Assembly: GCA_963931165.1 (NCBI GenBank)
Contig: OZ006985.1
Location: 1,116,001-1,180,000, forward strand
Length of the DNA stretch: 64,000 bases
Direction: 5' to 3'
DNA from: Ornithoclostridium sp944380285
Lineage (GTDB): Bacteria > Bacillota > Clostridia > Christensenellales > UBA3700
Below, piece by piece: positions 7,233 to 15,675 of this stretch. Positions within the stretch are counted from its first letter, which is position 1. Each line of letters opens with the position of its first letter. The notes under the pieces were generated by a model, which was given only the letters and a program-made list of their open reading frames with translations, had not been told where the DNA came from and made no database searches. The position numbers and the translations under genes are program-made.

Positions 7233-8221
7233 CGGACAAGAACAAGGACGTGGTCATCTCCACGAGAGTGCGCTTTGCGCGCAACATCAACGGCTTGCCC
7301 TTTCCCCACAAACTGAGCGGGCAGGAAGAGATCTATTCGGTGTTGATGAAGAACACCGTCGATTGCTGCAACAAGCTGTTCGCCGGCAAGTTCTACAAGA
7401 CGGGCGAGACGGAGAAGCTGTTCGAGCAATCGCTCGTAGAAAAGCATTTGATCAGCGCCGAGCTGGTCAAAAAGCCGTACGGCGGCGTGTTCGTCGCCGA
7501 CGACGAGACCGTCTCGATCATGATCAACGAAGAGGACCACATCCGCGAGCAATGCATCATGCCGGGATACGACCTCGACAACGCATACGCAAAGCTGGTC
7601 AAGCTGGACGAGCTTCTCGCCCAAAACCTCGACATCGCGTATGACAAATATTTCGGCTATCTGACCGCATGCCCGACCAATCTCGGCGCGGCGATGCGTC
7701 TTTCGGCGCTCGTGTCGCTGCCGGCGATGACGATCGCGCGAAAGATGGGCAGTCTGATCTCGGGGCTGGAAAAGCTGGGGTTCACCACGAGGGGAACGTA
7801 CGGCGAGGGCACGGACGCTTCCGGCTTTGAGTATCAGATCAGCAATCAGGCAGCCGTCGGAAAGAGCGAGGAGTCGATCAAGGACATCTTCGGCAGGGCG
7901 GTCACGCAGATAATCGAATTGGAGCGCCGCGAAAGAGAGGCGCTCAAACAGAGGGGAGGCGTCGACCTCAAGGACAAGATCATGCGCAGCTGGGGCATCT
8001 TGACCAATTGCTGCAAGATCAGCTCGAGCGAGTTCATGCAACTCGTCGGCTACGCAAGGCTTGGCATAGCCCTCGGCTACATAGACAAAGACTACGAGAC
8101 ATTGGACAATTTGGCGGTGATGACTCAGCCCGCGATGCTGTGCATGTTCGCCAAAAAGGTCCTCACCGCGGAAGAGCGCGACAGAGCGCGCGCCGCATTG
8201 ACAAACAAGACTTTGAATTGA
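7229..8221 (+). CDS. mcsB: Protein-arginine kinase McsB
   Basis: Guanido-kinase family protein of 330 residues that phosphorylates arginines and marks proteins for ClpCP. Catalytic landmarks are STRVRFARNINGLPFP near the N terminus (phosphate-binding arginines), INEEDHIREQCI (the NEEDH signature, about residue 107), CPTNLGAAMRLSALV (the CPTN motif, about 149) and RGTYGEGTDASGFEYQISNQ. It sits between its activator McsA and the unfoldase ClpC, the standard order in Bacillota. It is slightly shorter than the Bacillus protein at the C terminus. Confidence 0.95.
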   Translation: MTDKNKDVVISTRVRFARNINGLPFPHKLSGQEEIYSVLMKNTVDCCNKLFAGKFYKTGETEKLFEQSLVEKHLISAELVKKPYGGVFVADDETVSIMINEEDHIREQCIMPGYDLDNAYAKLVKLDELLAQNLDIAYDKYFGYLTACPTNLGAAMRLSALVSLPAMTIARKMGSLISGLEKLGFTTRGTYGEGTDASGFEYQISNQAAVGKSEESIKDIFGRAVTQIIELERREREALKQRGGVDLKDKIMRSWGILTNCCKISSSEFMQLVGYARLGIALGYIDKDYETLDNLAVMTQPAMLCMFAKKVLTAEERDRARAALTNKTLN

Positions 8222-8234
8222 AGGAGGATATGAT

Positions 8235-10823
8235 ATGAAATTTACCGAAGAATGTGCGAGAGCGATCAAACAGGCTCAAACTTACGCGATGCGCAAAGGC
8301 GGTCTTTTGGGGACCGAACACCTGCTCGCCGGCATAGCGAGTTCGCAATGCAAAGGCGGCAAAATTTTGGCGAGGCTGATCGACGCGGACGCTTTGGTCG
8401 CGGCGCTCTTGCCCGCCGAAGACGAGCCGACGTCCAATGTCAGGATCACGCCGCGCGTCGACAGGGCGCTGCGTTCGAGCGAGATGTACGGCAAGATGAA
8501 CGGCGTCGGAGCGATCGATTCGGTCACGCTGCTCACATGCCTGCTCGAAGACGGCGGTTCGTACGCCTGCCGCGCGCTTGCGTCGATGGGCGTCGACGTG
8601 GACGAATTGAGGGCGCGTTTGATGGCTCAGGCGATGTTCGGTCAGCATGAAGAAGACGGCGGCGACGATGACGAGATCGGTGACGAAGACGAAGGGCTCG
8701 ACATCATGTCGGACGATCCTGACATGCCCAAGAACAACACGGGCGCCAAAAAAACCAACATCAACGCCAAGCTGCCCAAAGAGCTTCAAGATCTTGGCGA
8801 AGACCTGACCGAGAAGGCAAGGCAGGGCATGCTCGACCCCATCATCGGGCGCAGCAAAGAGATCGAGAGGATCATCGAGATACTTTGCCGCCGCACCAAG
8901 AACAACCCGGTGCTGATCGGCGAACCCGGCGTCGGCAAGAGCGCGATCGTCGAGGGGCTTGCCCAGGCGATCGTCAACGGCGACGTGCCCGAGATGCTGC
9001 GCGGCAAGACGGTGTTCTCGCTCAACATCACCTCGGTGCTGTCGGGCACCAAGTACAGGGGCGACTTTGAAGAGAGGCTCAAAAAGGCGATCGACGCGAT
9101 CTTGTCGAGAGGCGACATCATCGTGTTCATCGACGAGATCCACATGATCGTCGGCGCGGGCAGTACGTCCGAAAACGGCGTCGACGCCGCCAACATCCTC
9201 AAACCCATGCTGGCGAGAGGGGAGATGCAGACGATCGGCGCGACCACGCTCGACGAGTATCGCAAGTTCATCGAAAAGGACAGTGCGCTCGAGCGCAGAT
9301 TCCAGCAGATCATTGTCGATCCGCCCTCGGTCGAGGACACGATCACGATCCTCAAAGGCATACGTTCCAAGTACGAAGAGCATCACCATGTGACTATCAC
9401 CGACGAGGCGCTCGAGGCGGCGGCAAAGATGTCCGACAGGTACATCAGCGACAGGTTCTTGCCCGACAAGGCAATCGACCTGATCGACGAGGCGTCGTCC
9501 AAGAAGAGGATCAGCAACTTCGTGATGCCCGACGACGTCAAGAAGATGGAGGACGAGGTCAACCGCCTCAAAGTGGAGCAGGTGAGCTTTGCCAAGCACG
9601 AACTGTACGATGAGGCGAAGACAGTCAAGAAAAAGGCGGAAGAACTTCAAAAACGCATCGACGAGCAAAAGGAGGCGTGGCACAAACATCACGACGACGT
9701 CAAACTCGAAGTGGGCGTGGACGACATCGCGGCGGTCGTGTCCGCATGGACAAAGATCCCCGTCGTCAAATTGACCGAGAGCGAGGCGCAAAGACTGCTT
9801 CACCTCGAAGAGACGCTGCACAAGCGCGTCGTCGGTCAGGACGAGGCGGTGTCTGCGGTCGCCAAGGCGGTCAGAAGGGCGAGAGCCGGCGTACAGGATT
9901 CCAAGCGTCCGATAGGCTCGTTCATCTTCCTCGGACCGACAGGCGTCGGCAAGACGGAGCTTTCCAAGGCGCTCGCCGAGGCGATGTTCGGCGATGAGAA
10001 CATGCTGATACGTCTGGATATGTCCGAGTACATGGACAAGATCAGCGTGTCCAAATTGATAGGTTCCGCGCCCGGTTACGTCGGTTACGACGAGGGCGGA
10101 CAATTGACCGAAAAGGTGCGCCGCAAGCCCTATTCCGTTGTGCTGTTCGACGAGATCGAAAAGGCTCACCCCGACGTGTTCAACATCCTGCTCCAGATCC
10201 TCGACGACGGCAGATTGACCGATTCGCACGGCAGGACGGTCAACTTCAAGAACACCATCGTCATCATGACGTCCAACATCGGCGCGAACGAGATCAAGGC
10301 AAAGGCAAAGCTGGGCTTCGGTTCGAGCGACGCCGAGACCGATTACGACAACATGAAGGAGAGACAGATGGAGGCGCTCAAAAAGGCGATGCGCCCCGAG
10401 TTCATCAACCGTATCGACGACGTGATCATCTTCCGTCCGCTGCGCAAAGAGGACATGAATTCCATCGTCACGATGATGGTCGACGGGCTTGCAAAGAGGC
10501 TTGACGAGCGCGACATCGGCATTACGGTGACCGACGCTGCGAAGAATTACATCGTCGAACACGGCACCAACGTCGAGTACGGCGCGCGTCCGTTGAGGAG
10601 AGCGGTCCAGAAATACATCGAGGACGAGCTGAGCGAATTGATCTTGGCGGGCAAGATCGCGATCGGTCAAAATGTGACAGTCGACGTCGGCGAGGACGGC
10701 GCGCTCAAATTCGTCCCCGGAGAGATGCGCGACGCGGCGAAAGACGCGGCGCAGGCGGCGAAAGACGCAGCGCAGGCGGCGAAAGAGGAGAAGCTGAGCG
10801 GCGACGAGCCCAAGGCTGAATGA
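8235..10823 (+). CDS. clpC: ATP-dependent Clp unfoldase ClpC
   Basis: HSP100 unfoldase of 862 residues that feeds arginine-phosphorylated or adaptor-bound substrates to ClpP. Domain order: Clp N-domain repeats (about 1-140), an acidic linker (EEDGGDDDEIGDEDEG), first AAA+ ring with GEPGVGKS (about 233) and VFIDEIHM, a middle UVR/coiled-coil segment (VEQVSFAKHELYDEAKTVKKKAEELQKRI), and second AAA+ ring with GPTGVGKT (about 573). The tail has a short repeat, AKDAAQAA twice, followed by a near copy. The RBS AAGGAGG precedes the ATG. It is the last gene of the ctsR operon and ends at a strong terminator. Confidence 0.96.
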   Translation: MKFTEECARAIKQAQTYAMRKGGLLGTEHLLAGIASSQCKGGKILARLIDADALVAALLPAEDEPTSNVRITPRVDRALRSSEMYGKMNGVGAIDSVTLLTCLLEDGGSYACRALASMGVDVDELRARLMAQAMFGQHEEDGGDDDEIGDEDEGLDIMSDDPDMPKNNTGAKKTNINAKLPKELQDLGEDLTEKARQGMLDPIIGRSKEIERIIEILCRRTKNNPVLIGEPGVGKSAIVEGLAQAIVNGDVPEMLRGKTVFSLNITSVLSGTKYRGDFEERLKKAIDAILSRGDIIVFIDEIHMIVGAGSTSENGVDAANILKPMLARGEMQTIGATTLDEYRKFIEKDSALERRFQQIIVDPPSVEDTITILKGIRSKYEEHHHVTITDEALEAAAKMSDRYISDRFLPDKAIDLIDEASSKKRISNFVMPDDVKKMEDEVNRLKVEQVSFAKHELYDEAKTVKKKAEELQKRIDEQKEAWHKHHDDVKLEVGVDDIAAVVSAWTKIPVVKLTESEAQRLLHLEETLHKRVVGQDEAVSAVAKAVRRARAGVQDSKRPIGSFIFLGPTGVGKTELSKALAEAMFGDENMLIRLDMSEYMDKISVSKLIGSAPGYVGYDEGGQLTEKVRRKPYSVVLFDEIEKAHPDVFNILLQILDDGRLTDSHGRTVNFKNTIVIMTSNIGANEIKAKAKLGFGSSDAETDYDNMKERQMEALKKAMRPEFINRIDDVIIFRPLRKEDMNSIVTMMVDGLAKRLDERDIGITVTDAAKNYIVEHGTNVEYGARPLRRAVQKYIEDELSELILAGKIAIGQNVTVDVGEDGALKFVPGEMRDAAKDAAQAAKDAAQAAKEEKLSGDEPKAE

Positions 10824-10854
10824 CGCGATAACCCGAAACATATTCGCGATTTTG

Positions 10855-10884
10855 AAAAAGGAGCGGCGAAAGCTGCCCCTTTTT
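10855..10884 (+). terminator. Intrinsic terminator of the ctsR-clpC operon
   Basis: AAAAAGGAGCGGC pairs with GCTGCCCCTTTTT around a GAAA tetraloop, with one A-C mismatch and one G-T wobble. The 3' arm supplies the T-tract. It lies 31 bp after clpC. Confidence 0.85.
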
Positions 10885-10906
10885 CGCGCCCTCGGGCGCG
10901 CAATTG

Positions 10907-10935
10907 TTGCAAAATGTGCGCCGATGCAATATAAT
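10907..10935 (+). promoter_or_regulatory. Promoter of prmA, leaderless arrangement
   Basis: TTGCAA (10907-10912), a 17-bp spacer and TATAAT (10930-10935) are followed by only six bases before the ATG of prmA at 10942. The expected transcription start falls on the A of the ATG, and there is no Shine-Dalgarno sequence. Confidence 0.75.
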
Positions 10936-10941
10936 AGAGCC

Positions 10942-11877
10942 ATGGATTACAGAGAGATCACCGTTTTTACGACCACCGCCGCGAGCGAGCTCGTCGCGGA
11001 CATATTGTCCGACCTCGGCAGCGAGGGCGTGGGCATCTATGACAAAAACGACTTTTTGCAATTGTGCAAGAGCGACGTCGTTTGGGACTATGTCGACGAG
11101 AGCGTGCTCGCCGCAAGCGAGGTCGTGCGCGTGCTCGGCTATTTCCCCGAAGAGAGCGCGGACGAGGTCGAGAGGGAGCTGGGCGAGAGATTGGACGATC
11201 TCAAACGCGATTGCGCTTTTGAGACAGGTTCGCTCGAGACGTCCCGACGCGTCGTCGGCGACGAGGATTGGAACGTCGTCTGGCGCAAGTTTTACAGCCC
11301 GATAGAGTGCGGCGGCGTCGCCGTCGTCCCCGGTTGGATAGACTATACGTCAAAAGAGGGCGTCAAGGTCGTCAAGATGGATCCCGGCATGGCGTTCGGC
11401 ACCGGCGAGCACGAGACGACGAGGCTGTGTCTCAAATTGATGCAGGACGGACCTATCGTGGGCGCGCGCACCGCAGACCTCGGCACGGGCAGCGGCATCC
11501 TCGCGGTCGCGGCGTCCAAGCTGGGCGCGTCGAGCGTGGACGCGTGCGACATCGACGAAAAGGCAGTCGCGGTCGCCAAGAGCAATTGCGACATCAACGG
11601 CGTGACCAACGTGTCCGTAAAGCAGGCAGATCTGCTGGCGGAGCTGAGCGGACAATACGACCTCATCCTCGCCAACATCACCGCCGACATCCTGATCAGG
11701 CTTGCCGAGGGCGTCGCGCCCTATCTCGCGCCGCAGGGCAGACTGATCGTCAGCGGCATCATCGCCGCGAGGCTGGAGAGCGTAAAGACCGCGTTTTTGA
11801 ACGCCGGATTTGAGGTCGCGCGGCAGGAGCGCGACGGCGAATGGCACGCGATGGAGTTGAGACGGGCATGGAGATAA
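10942..11877 (+). CDS. prmA: Ribosomal protein L11 methyltransferase
   Basis: SAM-dependent enzyme that methylates lysines of ribosomal protein L11; 311 residues from the ATG at 10942, the family's usual size. The N-terminal ferredoxin-like substrate domain begins MDYREITVFTTTAASELVADIL. The Rossmann methyltransferase domain shows DPGMAFGTGEHETTRLCLKL, then ADLGTGSGILAVAASKLGA (SAM site), ACDIDEKAV and LILANITADIL (the NxxxD/E-type catalytic loop). The frame is open to 10852, but the upstream extension overlaps the clpC terminator and promoter. It overlaps rsmE by 10 bp, starting a prmA-rsmE-mtaB-HIT operon. Confidence 0.93.
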   Translation: MDYREITVFTTTAASELVADILSDLGSEGVGIYDKNDFLQLCKSDVVWDYVDESVLAASEVVRVLGYFPEESADEVERELGERLDDLKRDCAFETGSLETSRRVVGDEDWNVVWRKFYSPIECGGVAVVPGWIDYTSKEGVKVVKMDPGMAFGTGEHETTRLCLKLMQDGPIVGARTADLGTGSGILAVAASKLGASSVDACDIDEKAVAVAKSNCDINGVTNVSVKQADLLAELSGQYDLILANITADILIRLAEGVAPYLAPQGRLIVSGIIAARLESVKTAFLNAGFEVARQERDGEWHAMELRRAWR

Positions 11878-12596
11878 GGCGATTTTTTGCGGACGCGTCG
11901 GACGTGTGCGGCGACGAGGTCACGATAGGCGGCGACGAGTTCGTCCACATGACCAAGGTGCTCAGGCACAAGCCCGGCTACAAGATCGTCGTCTGCCCGG
12001 GCGACGGCAGCGAACTCGATTGCACTTTGACTTCGATCGGCGCTGACAGCGCGCTTGCGCGCATAGACGGCAGACGGCGCGGCGCGGCGGAGTTGCCCTA
12101 TCGCGTCACCCTCTTTCAGGCTTTGCCCAAGGGGGACAAGCTGTCGTACATCGTTCAAAAGTGCGTGGAGCTGGGCGCGGCGCGGATCGTGCCGTTCCTG
12201 TCCGAGCGCACGGAAGAGACAAAATTCAACCGTCCGCGAATGGAGCGCGTCGCGATCGAGGCGTGCAAGCAATGCGGCAGATGCGTGCGCTGCGAGGTCG
12301 GCGAGCTCACCGACTTCGACGGCGTGCTGTCGCGTATCGCGGACGCCGAACTTGCGATCATGCCGTACGAGCACGCTCTCAACGGCAGGATTGGCGACGT
12401 CCCCGGGCTGAAAGAGGCGAAGGACATCGCGCTCATCATAGGCAGCGAGGGCGGGTTCGCCCCCGGCGAGGTCGAGAGAGCTATCGCCGTCGGCGCAAAG
12501 ACGGTCACGCTGGGCGAGCGTATTTTGCGCTGCGAGACGGCGGGGCTTGTCGCGCTGGCGATCGTCGATTACGAAAGAGGAGAGTTGGGCAAGTGA
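11868..12596 (+). CDS. rsmE: 16S rRNA (uracil1498-N3)-methyltransferase
   Basis: SPOUT-class methyltransferase that modifies U1498 of 16S rRNA; 242 residues. It has the N-terminal PUA-like part (MEIRRFFADASDVCGDEVTIGGDEFVHMTKVLRHKPGY) and the C-terminal knot with IGSEGGFAPGEVE and LGERILRCETAGLVAL, the two signature SAM-binding stretches. Start at ATG 11868 inside the end of prmA; the longer frame upstream lies inside prmA and does not match the family. Its TGA overlaps the GTG start of mtaB. Confidence 0.93.
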   Translation: MEIRRFFADASDVCGDEVTIGGDEFVHMTKVLRHKPGYKIVVCPGDGSELDCTLTSIGADSALARIDGRRRGAAELPYRVTLFQALPKGDKLSYIVQKCVELGAARIVPFLSERTEETKFNRPRMERVAIEACKQCGRCVRCEVGELTDFDGVLSRIADAELAIMPYEHALNGRIGDVPGLKEAKDIALIIGSEGGFAPGEVERAIAVGAKTVTLGERILRCETAGLVALAIVDYERGELGK

Positions 12597-13825
12597 AGGT
12601 CGCGGTCTGCAACCTCGGTTGCAAAGTCAACAAGTATGAGTGCGACTGCATCGTCACCGCGCTGCGCCGCATGGGACATGAGGTCGTCACGGCGCTCGAG
12701 CCGGCGGACGCTTACATCGTCAACACCTGCGCGGTGACGGGCGAGGCGGAACGCAAGTCGCGCCAATTCGTCACGCGCTGTCTGCGCCAAAATCCTTCGG
12801 CGACGGTCGCGGTGATCGGCTGCGCGAGCCAGCACGACGCAAGCGCGTTCCGCAGCAAGAGCGGCGTGACCTATATAGGCGGCGTCGCCGACAAGGCGGC
12901 GGCAGCGGTGCGCTTTTGCGAAAAGGCGACCGACGTAGCGCCGCTTCCGCTCGAATACGACGGGCTTTGCGACCCCGCCGAGGACCGCACGAGGGCGTAC
13001 ATCAAGGTTCAGGACGGCTGCGACAACTTCTGTTCGTATTGTCTCATTCCGTACCTGCGCGGCCGCAGCCGCTCGCGCGCCCTTGCCGATTGCGTCGCCG
13101 AGTGCGAGGCGGTCGCCGCGCGCAGCCGCGAGATCGTGCTGACGGGCATCGACCTGTCGTCGTACGGCAAGAACATCGGTTCGTCGCTTGCCGAACTCAT
13201 CGCCGCGCTCAAAGACGTCGACGTCCGCATCAGATTGGGTTCGCTCGAGGTCGGCGTCGTCGACGAAAAGCTGCTCGGCGCGCTCAAAGGGCTCAAACGG
13301 TTTTGTCCGCAATTCCACCTGTCGCTCCAAAGCGGCGGCGACGCGGTGCTCAAACGCATGAACCGCCACTATACATCCGCGCAATACGCGGCGAAGGTCG
13401 CGCTCATCCGCGAGGCGTTCCCGGGCGCGGCGGTCACGACCGACCTCATTTGCGGCTTTCCGACCGAGACGGAGGGCGACTTTGAGCAAAGTCTCGCGTT
13501 TGTCGAGAGCATGCGCTTTGCGCAAGTGCACGTCTTCGGCTATTCACCGCGCAGCGGTACGGTCGCGGCAAAGCTGCCGCAACTGCCGGCAAACGTCGTC
13601 GAAGAGCGCGTCGCGCGCGCCGTCGCGGTCGCCGAAAAGTGCAAGCGCGAGTTTTTGAGCGCCCTCGTCGGCAAACGCCTCGACGTGCTCGCCGAGCAAT
13701 ACGAGGACGGCTGCACGAGCGGACACAGCCTCGAATTTGTCAAGGCGTACATCCCCGGGCGGCACGACGGCGAACTGTCCGTCACGGTCAAACAGTTGTA
13801 CAAAGACGGCGTCATCGCCGAATAG
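12593..13825 (+). CDS. mtaB: tRNA (N6-L-threonylcarbamoyladenosine(37)-C2)-methylthiotransferase
   Basis: Radical-SAM methylthiotransferase of 410 residues that converts t6A37 to ms2t6A37. The N-terminal UPF0004 domain holds auxiliary-cluster cysteines (VCNLGCKVNKYEC, VNTCAVTGEAERKS, IGCASQ). The radical SAM motif is CDNFCSYCLIPYLRGRSRSR. A C-terminal TRAM-like strand region ends VKAYIPGRHDGELSVTVKQL. The start is the GTG at 12593, which overlaps the rsmE stop (GTGA) and gives the expected MKVAVCNLGCKVN N terminus. Confidence 0.93.
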   Translation: MKVAVCNLGCKVNKYECDCIVTALRRMGHEVVTALEPADAYIVNTCAVTGEAERKSRQFVTRCLRQNPSATVAVIGCASQHDASAFRSKSGVTYIGGVADKAAAAVRFCEKATDVAPLPLEYDGLCDPAEDRTRAYIKVQDGCDNFCSYCLIPYLRGRSRSRALADCVAECEAVAARSREIVLTGIDLSSYGKNIGSSLAELIAALKDVDVRIRLGSLEVGVVDEKLLGALKGLKRFCPQFHLSLQSGGDAVLKRMNRHYTSAQYAAKVALIREAFPGAAVTTDLICGFPTETEGDFEQSLAFVESMRFAQVHVFGYSPRSGTVAAKLPQLPANVVEERVARAVAVAEKCKREFLSALVGKRLDVLAEQYEDGCTSGHSLEFVKAYIPGRHDGELSVTVKQLYKDGVIAE

Positions 13826-13833
13826 GAGGAAAT

Positions 13834-14241
13834 ATGGACGACTGCATTTTTTGCAAGATAATCAAGGGCGACATCCCTTCGTACAAGATCTATGAGGACG
13901 ACAAGACCTATGCGTTCCTCGACATCGCGGGCGACTTTGAGGGACATACCCTCGTCGTGCCCAAGGAGCATGCCGCCGACTTGATCGCATGCCCCGAAGG
14001 CGACCTTGCCGCCGTCTTTGCGACCGCGCGCAAACTCGCCGAACACTTTGTCGAGGATTGCGGCTTTGACGGCGCGAACCTCGTCAATTGCACGCGCGAA
14101 GCGGGGCAGCAAAGCGTGTTCCACTTCCACGTCCACGTCATCCCTCGTCGCAACGGAGACGGCGCGAACGTGTTCAACACCCGTCCCGACCAAGGCTACG
14201 ACCTCGCGTCGATCGCGAAAAAACTCGCGTTGAAAGCGTAA
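13834..14241 (+). CDS. HIT family nucleotide hydrolase
   Basis: Protein of 135 residues of the HINT branch of the histidine-triad family, which hydrolyse phosphoramidates and adenylated small molecules. N-terminal zinc-type DDCIFCKIIKGDIPSYKIYEDD, then DIAGDFEGHTLVVPKEHAADL, and the catalytic HFHVHVIPRRNGDG. The RBS AGGAGGA is 5 nt from the ATG. It is 8 bp after mtaB, the last gene of this operon before the rpsU promoter. Confidence 0.92.
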   Translation: MDDCIFCKIIKGDIPSYKIYEDDKTYAFLDIAGDFEGHTLVVPKEHAADLIACPEGDLAAVFATARKLAEHFVEDCGFDGANLVNCTREAGQQSVFHFHVHVIPRRNGDGANVFNTRPDQGYDLASIAKKLALKA

Positions 14242-14258
14242 AAAGCGCGTTCGTACAG

Positions 14259-14287
14259 TTGACAAAAGGCGCGCACGCCTTTATAAT
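14259..14287 (+). promoter_or_regulatory. Promoter of rpsU
   Basis: TTGACA (14259-14264), a 17-bp spacer and TATAAT (14282-14287) match the sigma-A consensus perfectly, as expected for a ribosomal protein gene. Confidence 0.9.
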
Positions 14288-14330
14288 AAGAAAGCAAAAT
14301 ATGACCCGATTGCGGGAAGGAGGCGATAAC

Positions 14331-14510
14331 ATGTCCACAGTAAGAGTAGGCGAGACCGAGAATCTCGAGAGCGCTCTCAAGCGTTTCAAGCGCAAGTGCG
14401 CCAGAGACGGCATTATCGGCGAACTCCGCAAGAGGGAAGCGTACGAGAAGCCCAGCGTAAAGCGCAAGAAGAAGGCTGAAGCGGCACGCAAGCGCATGTA
14501 TAAGTCCTGA
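14331..14510 (+). CDS. rpsU: 30S ribosomal protein S21
   Basis: Basic protein of 59 residues: STVRVGETENLESALKRFKRKCARDGIIGELRKREAYEKPSVKRKKK. This is the S21 consensus, with the long helix that lies near the anti-Shine-Dalgarno region of 16S rRNA. The RBS GGAAGGAGG is strong. Its TGA stop overlaps the first base pairs of a structured repeat element (14509-14730) that would form the 3' end of its transcript. Confidence 0.96.
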   Translation: MSTVRVGETENLESALKRFKRKCARDGIIGELRKREAYEKPSVKRKKKAEAARKRMYKS

Positions 14511-14730
14511 CCGCGCCGCGCGTATGTGGGCAAGGTTGAGGCGGCGGCTTTTACGCAGGGGCATCGTCCCGCCGCTTGCTAAGACCCAAGGGTATTGACC
14601 TGCGCGGTCGATGACTCGCCCCTGCGCAAAATACGCTCGCCTCAACTGCGAGCACCGACAAAAAAATTCCGACGGCAAAACGCCGTCGGATATTTTTATG
14701 TCGGCTTGCCCACATACGCGCGGCGCGGTC
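14509..14730 (+). ncRNA. CTAAGAC element, complete copy E1 (after rpsU)
   Basis: Structured repeat of 222 nt starting on the GA of the rpsU stop codon. Terminal helix P1: 14509-14534 is perfectly complementary to 14705-14730 (26 bp). Inside, GTTGAGGCG (14535-14543) pairs with CGCCTCAAC (14638-14646), CGCAGGGGC (14554-14562) with GCCCCTGCG (14618-14626), and CATCG with CGATG. The apex is the conserved core GCTAAGACCCAAGGGTATTGA. A second arm (CCGACA...TGTCGG enclosing CCGACGGC/GCCGTCGG) follows. A run of seven T follows P1, so the 3' end resembles a terminator. Other copies differ by compensatory changes. I do not recognise an established family. Confidence 0.75.
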
Positions 14731-14737
14731 TTTTTTT

Positions 14738-14911
14738 AGGCTTGGTTCGTCGGCGTGCGGCTAAGACCGCAGAGGGTATTGACCCTGCACGCGCGCCGCG
14801 CAAATTCATCCCGAAATAGCGTACTCAAAACTGCTACGCACCGACAAACAAACGACAGCAAAAAAATGCTGTCGTTTTTTGTCGGCTTGCTCACCTGCCC
14901 GTTGCGCGGTC
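14738..14911 (+). repeat. CTAAGAC element, partial copy
   Basis: Contains the core GCTAAGACCGCAGAGGGTAT (14760-14779), the hairpin CGACAGCA/TGCTGTCG inside CCGACAAA/TTTGTCGG, and a 3' P1 strand (14886-14911) of the type used by the hpf copy. The matching 5' P1 strand is missing here. Confidence 0.6.
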
Positions 14912-14937
14912 TATTTTTTGGCTCGGTTCTATGCCGT

Positions 14938-15055
14938 AACAAGCATAAGCGCGCGATGACAGCGCGCTTCCTCAGCGTTGCCAAAGGCAACATTTCACGC
15001 TTGCGCGATGCGCAAGCATTTCACCGCCGGGGTAGCTTGCCCGGCTTGCGCGGTC
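14938..15055 (+). repeat. Hairpin array with ATTTCAC separators, copy 1
   Basis: Consecutive unlike hairpins: AAGCGCGC/GCGCGCTT, GTTGCC/GGCAAC, GCTTGCGC/GCGCAAGC and GCCGGG/CCCGGC. The second and third are each followed by ATTTCAC. The module ends with the same GCGCGGTC plus T-run as the CTAAGAC elements. Confidence 0.6.
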
Positions 15056-15184
15056 TTTTTTTAGGCTTGGCTCAATGACGGGCAGGCAAGGAGCATTGCA
15101 ACTGCGAGCATTGACCAAAAAATTCCGACGGCAAAACGCCGTCGGATATTTTTATGTCGGCTTGTCCGCATACGCGCGGCGCGG
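15056..15184 (+). repeat. CTAAGAC element, truncated copy without core
   Basis: Keeps the linker AGGCTTGG, GGGCAGGCAAGGAGCA, the CCGACGGC/GCCGTCGG hairpin and a 3' P1 strand resembling that of E1, but lacks the CTAAGACC core. From here to 15271 I see no gene. Confidence 0.5.
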
Positions 15185-15271
15185 GATCCTATCGTCTTTT
15201 GACTTGCTCAATGACGGGCGGGGAGGCATAATTTTTGAAGTCCCAAAATGACCGCGATTTCAAAGCGAAGT

Positions 15272-15487
15272 TTATGCTCCCACCAAGATGTCGATGCAAT
15301 AGATCCAAGCGATCACGACAATGGGAAGTATGACCACCGCCGCCATGATCAGCATGACCAAGATGTACTTGTGCATCTTTTCGAGGTGAAACAAGGTGTC
15401 GTTGAGCTTTTTGTTGATGCGTTTGAGCTCGTACGTTTGGTCGGAGTTGTCGGTCGGTTTGAGTTCGTTTTGTTGATTTTCGTCCAT
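15272..15487 (-). CDS. Small single-pass membrane protein
   Basis: Predicted protein of 71 residues: a charged N-terminal 40 residues (MDENQQNELKPTDNSDQTYELKRINKKLNDTLFHLEKMHKY) and one membrane segment (ILVMLIMAAVVILPIVVIAWIYCI). The helix before the membrane could form a short coiled coil. GGGGTGAC precedes the ATG at a good distance, which supports a real gene. Function not recognised. It stands alone between the repeat cluster and the hydrolase operon. Confidence 0.6.
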   Translation of the reverse strand: MDENQQNELKPTDNSDQTYELKRINKKLNDTLFHLEKMHKYILVMLIMAAVVILPIVVIAWIYCIDILVGA

Positions 15488-15675
15488 ATTGTCACCCCGT
15501 GAAAATTTAATTTTGCTGCGTACAAGCGTGTGCTTGCATTGTCATTATAACACGTCGGACAGATGCTGTCAAGTCGGAGGCAGATCGAGACGGTGGCGTG
15601 CTTCTCTTGGCGGCGGTAACGCCTCTCGATGCCGCCGAATATTATATATTATCAATATTATAGAGGTGAGAGGTC

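Noticed and set aside
8163..10943. Open frame of more than 900 codons on the minus strand opposite clpC
   Set aside because: It mirrors the GC-rich third-position pattern of clpC; the plus frame has complete ClpC motifs. The same applies to the long minus frames opposite the ROK/rng genes (29489-32320), the Sel1 gene (23098-25497) and dnaK/dnaJ (41314-44658).
14576..14603. L10 ribosomal leader (rplJ) because of the CTAAGACC...AGG motif
   Set aside because: The copies follow rpsU, ppx/gppA, hpf and a small ORF and never precede rplJ; the surrounding helices do not follow the leader's layout as I know it. An Rfam scan would settle it.
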